Part shown: piece by piece, positions 5,901-8,611 of the stretch | Position numbering within the stretch: the first letter of the stretch is position 1 | How the letters are laid out: each line of letters begins with the position of its first letter | Source of the DNA: Candidatus Iainarchaeum sp. | GTDB lineage: Archaea; Iainarchaeota; Iainarchaeia; Iainarchaeales; GCA-2688035 | DNA: 8,611 bases | Assembly (NCBI GenBank): GCA_017610245.1 | Contig: JAFCCK010000034.1 | Location: 1-8,611 of the forward strand | Reading direction: 5' to 3' | Position numbers and translations under genes: made by a program | The notes under the pieces: generated by a model | Databases searched by the model: none | Seen by the model: the letters and a program-made list of their open reading frames with translations, nothing else | Told to the model about the DNA's origin: nothing

Positions 5901-6325
5901 CCTTTCGCCCCAGCCTGCGAGAGCTTCCTCAGCCTGCTGCTCTTGAATTCATTTTCATTAAATGCGCCCAGCCGCACAATTTCAGCTTCAACCCCAATCT
6001 TTTCAAGCTCCTTGCGAAGCTTCTCCTCACTTGGCTTCTGGTCATAGCCCAGGGCAATTATGTCTGGCCCTATTTCCCTCACGATTTCATATCTCCTTTC
6101 CAGCTCTTTCCCCAGGACAGCCCTATCAACAAATTTAAGGGCCCTTACAGCCTCCAGTCTCTGCCTCTCGTCATTTAGTGGGAGCTTCCCCTTGATTCTT
6201 TCAACACTCTTATTTCTTGCAACCACTACAACCAGTTCATCCCCGAGCTCTCTCGCTTTCTGGAGGAAAAATTTGTGCCCAGCATGCAGCAAATCAAATG
6301 TGCCGAAAGCAAGAACTTTAGTCAT
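5897..6325 (-). CDS. ribL: FAD synthase, archaeal RibL-type nucleotidyltransferase
   Basis: This 142-aa cytidylyltransferase-fold protein probably adenylates FMN to FAD in the cytoplasm. The nucleotidyltransferase motif GTFDLLHAGH (8-17) contains the HxGH site. Further family blocks are ELGDELVVVVARN (26-38), ERQRLEAVRALKFVD (53-67) and PDIIALGYDQK (87-97). FKSSRLR (127-133) sits where the second nucleotide-binding signature is expected. ALGYDQ and the size suit archaeal RibL better than the TagD-type glycerol-3-phosphate cytidylyltransferases, although that alternative is not excluded. The protein contains no cysteine, whereas I recall functionally important C-terminal cysteines in characterised RibL. 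The ATG at 6325 lies 25-26 bases from a TATA-like box centre, with no clear Shine-Dalgarno. It is divergent from tyrS. Confidence 0.82.
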   Translation of the reverse strand: MTKVLAFGTFDLLHAGHKFFLQKARELGDELVVVVARNKSVERIKGKLPLNDERQRLEAVRALKFVDRAVLGKELERRYEIVREIGPDIIALGYDQKPSEEKLRKELEKIGVEAEIVRLGAFNENEFKSSRLRKLSQAGAKG

Positions 6326-6346
6326 CGCTTTTCCCCTATAAAAAAC

Positions 6347-6354
6347 TTAATAAA
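6347..6354. promoter_or_regulatory. TATA-like element between ribL and tyrS, possibly shared
   Basis: TTAATAAA on the plus strand reads TTTATTAA on the minus strand. Its centre is 25-26 bases from the ribL ATG, giving a leaderless ribL mRNA. It is about 36 bases from the tyrS ATG, giving a leader of about 10 bases that contains GTGAT (6376-6380). The more TATA-like TTTTATATA at 6364-6372 is too close to the tyrS ATG to fit the usual spacing. Confidence 0.45.
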
Positions 6355-6386
6355 GGGGTTTCATTTTATATAGTTAGTGATTAATA

Positions 6387-7457
6387 ATGCGGCTAGAAAA
6401 GAGGCTGGAGCTTATTAGGGAAGTTGGGGAGGAAATTCTCACAGAGGAAGAGCTGCTTTCACTGCTGCAAAAAAAGGCCCATCCAGTTGCTTATGACGGT
6501 TTTGAGCCAAGTGGGCAGGTGCACATAGCGCAGGGGCTGTTGCGCGCTATTAATATAAATAAGATGATTAAAGCAGGCTGTAAATTCAAGGTGATGGTAG
6601 CGGACTGGCACGCCTGGGCAAATGGGAAGTTTTCCGGAGACCTTGAAAAAATCCAGAAAGCCGGGAAGTATATGATTGAGGTGTGGAAGGCAAGCGGAAT
6701 GGAACTGGAAAAGGTGCAGTTTGTCTGGGCAGATGATTTGGTAAAAGACAGGGCTTACTGGGGAAAGGTGATGAAGGTTGCAACTAACAGCACGGTGAAG
6801 AGAATTGTGAGGTGCAGCCAGATAATGGGCAGGAAGGAGTCAGAGGCACTAAAAGCGAGCCAGATTTTTTATCCTGCAATGCAGGCAGCAGACATATTTC
6901 ATTTGGGGGTGGACATTGCACAGCTCGGCATGGACCAAAGGAAGGTTAATGTCCTTGCAAGGGAGCTTGGAGAGAAGCTGGGCTACTGGAAGCCTGTTGC
7001 TGTGCACCACCACATGCTGATGGGACTGCAGCTGCCGAAAACAAATGCTGAGGGCAGGGAAAGGGAGATTGAGCTAAAGATGAGCAAGAGTATCCCTGAT
7101 TCAGCAATCTTCATGACGGATTCCGAGGAGGAGGTAGAGAGGAAAATCAACAAGGCGTACTGCCCGGAGAAGGAGCTGCAGGACAATCCTGTACTGGAAT
7201 ACTGCCGCTACATTATTTTTGAAAAATTCAATAAAATGAAGGTTGAGAGGCCAAAGCGGTTTGGTGGCAATGTTGTGTACAATTCATTTGAAGAGCTTTC
7301 CGATGCTTTCTCAAGCGGTGCTCTTCATCCAGCGGATTTGAAGAAAGCTGCCTCCCAATACATCAACAAGCTGCTTGAGCCAGTGAGGAAACACTTTACA
7401 AAGGGAAAGCTAAAGAATATGCTAGATGAAGTAAAAGGCTTCAATATAAAGCGGTAA
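6387..7457 (+). CDS. tyrS: Tyrosyl-tRNA synthetase
   Basis: This class I synthetase charges tRNA-Tyr with tyrosine in the cytoplasm; it is 356 aa and complete. The HIGH-type motif is HIAQ (46-49) within YDGFEPSGQVHIAQG, and the second signature is KMSKS (231-235). Tyr36 and Asp169 (in PAMQAADIFHLG) match the residues that contact the tyrosine hydroxyl in Methanocaldococcus TyrRS. GMDQRKVNVLARE (181-193) and the HHH before MLMGLQ (207-214) are also characteristic. HIAQ, ADWHAW and the IQKAGKYMIEVWKASGM block are closer to plant and eukaryotic TyrRS than to the short HLGH-type methanogen enzyme. There is no C-terminal appended domain. No alternative ATG, GTG or TTG start exists in the first 40 codons, so the start is secure. 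Confidence 0.96.
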   Translation: MRLEKRLELIREVGEEILTEEELLSLLQKKAHPVAYDGFEPSGQVHIAQGLLRAININKMIKAGCKFKVMVADWHAWANGKFSGDLEKIQKAGKYMIEVWKASGMELEKVQFVWADDLVKDRAYWGKVMKVATNSTVKRIVRCSQIMGRKESEALKASQIFYPAMQAADIFHLGVDIAQLGMDQRKVNVLARELGEKLGYWKPVAVHHHMLMGLQLPKTNAEGREREIELKMSKSIPDSAIFMTDSEEEVERKINKAYCPEKELQDNPVLEYCRYIIFEKFNKMKVERPKRFGGNVVYNSFEELSDAFSSGALHPADLKKAASQYINKLLEPVRKHFTKGKLKNMLDEVKGFNIKR

Positions 7458-7471
7458 GCAGAAACACAATC

Positions 7472-7479
7472 TTTAAATA
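7472..7479 (+). promoter_or_regulatory. TATA-like box for the Yip1-like gene
   Basis: TTTAAATA in the 55-base gap after tyrS is centred 37-38 bases before the ATG at 7513. This predicts a leader of about 11 bases. A TATATA at 7494-7499 is too close to the ATG to work as the box for this start. Confidence 0.45.
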
Positions 7480-7512
7480 TTTCAATAAATTACTATATAC
7501 AAGGGATTTTGA

Positions 7513-8133
7513 ATGAACCTTAATGTTTTGAAGCCAGGGCAGGCAATTGCATCTGCATTTGAAAAGCCCAATCCGGGAATTGCAATAGCATTGGTTTTTG
7601 TGGCTTCCATTATTGCCCTGGTCCAAGGGCTTGTTTTTGGGGCGCAGCTTGATATAGGGGGCTTTGTGATGAATGTGCTGCTTCCCTCCTACATCGGCTT
7701 CTTTGTGCTTGCAATCCTTATTTACATCATAGCGTTTATCCTTAAGGGAAGGGCAGCTGTTTCTGGAACCTTTTCTGGTATTATTTCCGCCCTCGGGCTG
7801 CTATGGATACCCATCATAGTTGGGCTGCTTATCTCCTTTGTTGCAATCCCGGCAATATTTTCCCCCTTAGCGCTGGAGCTGGCCAAGGATGTCGGCTCTG
7901 GCAAATCAACAACCGAGACTCTTGTAATACAGATACGCTACCTGGTCGAAAATGATGTGGAAGTAGGGAATCTCGCTGCAGCATACGCTTTTGGGGCAGT
8001 ATTCGCCCTGATAGCCCTTTTCAATCTCTATCTGCTCTACAAGATTATCAGCAGGCTCTTCCAGTACAGGATACTAGGAAACATCATTGTAATGGTGGTA
8101 ACTCTCATTATTTTGGGCTTGCTGCCTTTCTAA
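7513..8133 (+). CDS. Yip1-like integral membrane protein
   Basis: This 206-aa protein has about five membrane segments, near residues 22-43, 51-77, 93-117, 155-178 and 186-204. A short soluble N-terminus precedes them (MNLNVLKPGQAIASAFEKPN), and a charged loop lies between segments 3 and 4 (about 122-151). The layout matches the Yip1 family (PF04893), including the 'P..A..F.KPN.G' opening and the GTFSGIISALGLLWIP third segment. Eukaryotic members act in vesicle traffic, but the role of the many archaeal and bacterial members is not established. No catalytic motif is visible. It is followed by a T-rich stretch and then a separate promoter, so it probably forms its own transcription unit downstream of tyrS. 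Confidence 0.75.
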   Translation: MNLNVLKPGQAIASAFEKPNPGIAIALVFVASIIALVQGLVFGAQLDIGGFVMNVLLPSYIGFFVLAILIYIIAFILKGRAAVSGTFSGIISALGLLWIPIIVGLLISFVAIPAIFSPLALELAKDVGSGKSTTETLVIQIRYLVENDVEVGNLAAAYAFGAVFALIALFNLYLLYKIISRLFQYRILGNIIVMVVTLIILGLLPF

Positions 8134-8140
8134 AAATGCC

Positions 8141-8157
8141 TCTTTTCATTGTTTTCT
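8141..8157 (+). terminator. T-rich terminator candidate after the Yip1-like gene
   Basis: TCTTTTCATTGTTTTCT begins seven bases after the stop codon. Pyrimidine-rich T-clusters without a hairpin are typical archaeal terminators. It separates the Yip1-like gene from the promoter of the next gene. Confidence 0.4.
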
Positions 8158-8172
8158 AATCAAACCGAAAGC

Positions 8173-8180
8173 TTTAAATT
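8173..8180 (+). promoter_or_regulatory. TATA-like box for the LysW-like operon
   Basis: TTTAAATT follows an A-rich BRE-like stretch (CCGAAAG, 8165-8171). At the usual 26-base spacing, transcription begins near 8202. That is downstream of the ATG at 8186 and upstream of the TTG at 8231. Confidence 0.55.
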
Positions 8181-8220
8181 GGTGTATGCTAGAAAAAAAT
8201 ATTACTTTAGGGACAGGCAA

Positions 8221-8226
8221 GGTGAT
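8221..8226 (+). promoter_or_regulatory. Ribosome binding site that sets the LysW-like start
   Basis: GGTGAT, a full match to the usual archaeal anti-Shine-Dalgarno complement, lies four bases before an in-frame TTG at 8231. No such site precedes the ATG at 8186. Confidence 0.6.
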
Positions 8227-8230
8227 TTGC

Positions 8231-8428
8231 TTGAAGGTTAGGTGCCCTGACTGCAAGTACAGGTTTGAGATAGACGAAAATGAGTACGATGAGGGTGACT
8301 ACCTGAACTGCCCAGACTGCAATCTCGAGCTGACTGTTGAGGTTGATATTGCCGGCAAACTAAAGATTAAGACAGTAAAGGAAAAGGAACTGGACGACAG
8401 TGAATTTGAAGACTATTTTGAGGAATGA
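8231..8428 (+). CDS. LysW-like zinc-ribbon protein with acidic Glu-terminated tail
   Basis: From the TTG at 8231 the product is 65 aa. It has two CPDC knuckles (Cys5/Cys8 and Cys27/Cys30), an acidic loop between them, a beta-rich LELTVEVDIAGKLKIKTVK segment, and an acidic tail ending EFEDYFEE. Size, knuckle spacing and tail resemble LysW/ArgW, the carrier proteins of lysine/arginine biosynthesis whose C-terminal EDWGE glutamate is loaded by LysX. Here the tail reads EDYFEE. An in-frame ATG at 8186 would add 15 residues. Promoter position, GGTGAT and the usual LysW N-terminus all favour the TTG. No other lysine-pathway gene is visible, so this may be a LysW-derived protein with another role, or only a zinc ribbon with an acidic tail. 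A lipoprotein gene follows 13 bases later. Confidence 0.75.
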   Translation: MKVRCPDCKYRFEIDENEYDEGDYLNCPDCNLELTVEVDIAGKLKIKTVKEKELDDSEFEDYFEE

Positions 8429-8441
8429 GTGCGGTGTTCGC

Positions 8442-8611
8442 TTGGAAAGAGAAAAGCTGCTGCCCTTAGCCCTGGCTGGGTTTATGTTTCTGATTCTATT
8501 AAGCGGCTGTTCCAGGCCCAGAGCTGACCAAAGCCCAGAAATACTTGAATTTAGTGTTTACCCGCAGGAAGCACTTGCGGGAGAGCCTATTTCTATTCAT
8601 GTGGAAGCCAC
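8442..8611 (+). CDS. Lipoprotein, N-terminal part (cut by window edge)
   Basis: An open frame continues off the right edge, with 56 codons visible. From the TTG at 8442 it reads MEREKLL, a hydrophobic core PLALAGFMFLIL, then lipobox LSGC with Cys23 as the anchored residue. The start of an extracytoplasmic domain follows (ILEFSVYPQEALAGEPISIHVEA), which looks like the first strands of an Ig-like or CARDB-like fold. GGTG at 8433-8436 is five bases before the TTG. An internal ATG at 8487 would leave a signal without its charged n-region, so the TTG is preferred. It lies 13 bases after the LysW-like stop, hence in the same operon. The function is not determinable from this fragment. Confidence 0.7.
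   Translation, partial: MEREKLLPLALAGFMFLILLSGCSRPRADQSPEILEFSVYPQEALAGEPISIHVEA

Noticed and set aside
6364..6372. TTTTATATA as the tyrS TATA box
   Set aside because: It looks like a good box but would place the transcription start inside the tyrS coding region, and no later start codon is possible. The upstream TTAATAAA fits better.

Overview
This window looks like a chromosomal segment from an archaeon, probably a small-genome (DPANN-type) lineage; the lineage is a guess. It carries an archaeal RibL-type FAD synthase and an archaeal/eukaryotic-type TyrRS. Most transcription units have an A/T-rich TATA-like box centred about 26 bases from the start codon, which is the geometry of leaderless archaeal mRNA. 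Genes inside operons instead have Shine-Dalgarno sequences. Genes are tightly packed, no gap between them exceeds about 100 bases, and I see no rRNA, tRNA, CRISPR array or mobile element.

Layout. (1) 1-1511: the two enzymes at the IMP branch point are divergent, guaB (IMP dehydrogenase, N-terminus only, minus) and purA (adenylosuccinate synthetase, plus), with 59 bases between them. (2) 1512-3588, minus strand: a three-gene operon encoding a degenerate ATP-grasp protein, an intact RimK/LysX-type ATP-grasp ligase and a 93-aa basic protein. (3) 3691-4059, minus: a basic coiled-coil protein with its own promoter. (4) 4135-5289, plus: a DUF1624/HGSNAT-like membrane protein, then a retropepsin-like protease of the RimB/COG4067 type. 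(5) 5335-6325, minus: ribL, then a DUF4352-like lipoprotein. (6) 6387-8611, plus: tyrS, a Yip1-like membrane protein, a small LysW-like zinc-ribbon protein with an acidic Glu-terminated tail, and a lipoprotein cut by the window edge.

The most interesting theme is a possible C-terminal amino-acid ligation system spread over about 6.5 kb. It would consist of an active RimK/LysX-type ligase with an apparently inactive ATP-grasp partner, a protease of the family that accompanies RimK in bacteria, and a LysW-like protein whose tail resembles known RimK/LysX acceptors. The individual family assignments are fairly firm. The functional link between them is inference. The second theme is regulatory: promoter geometry is regular enough to correct several start codons.
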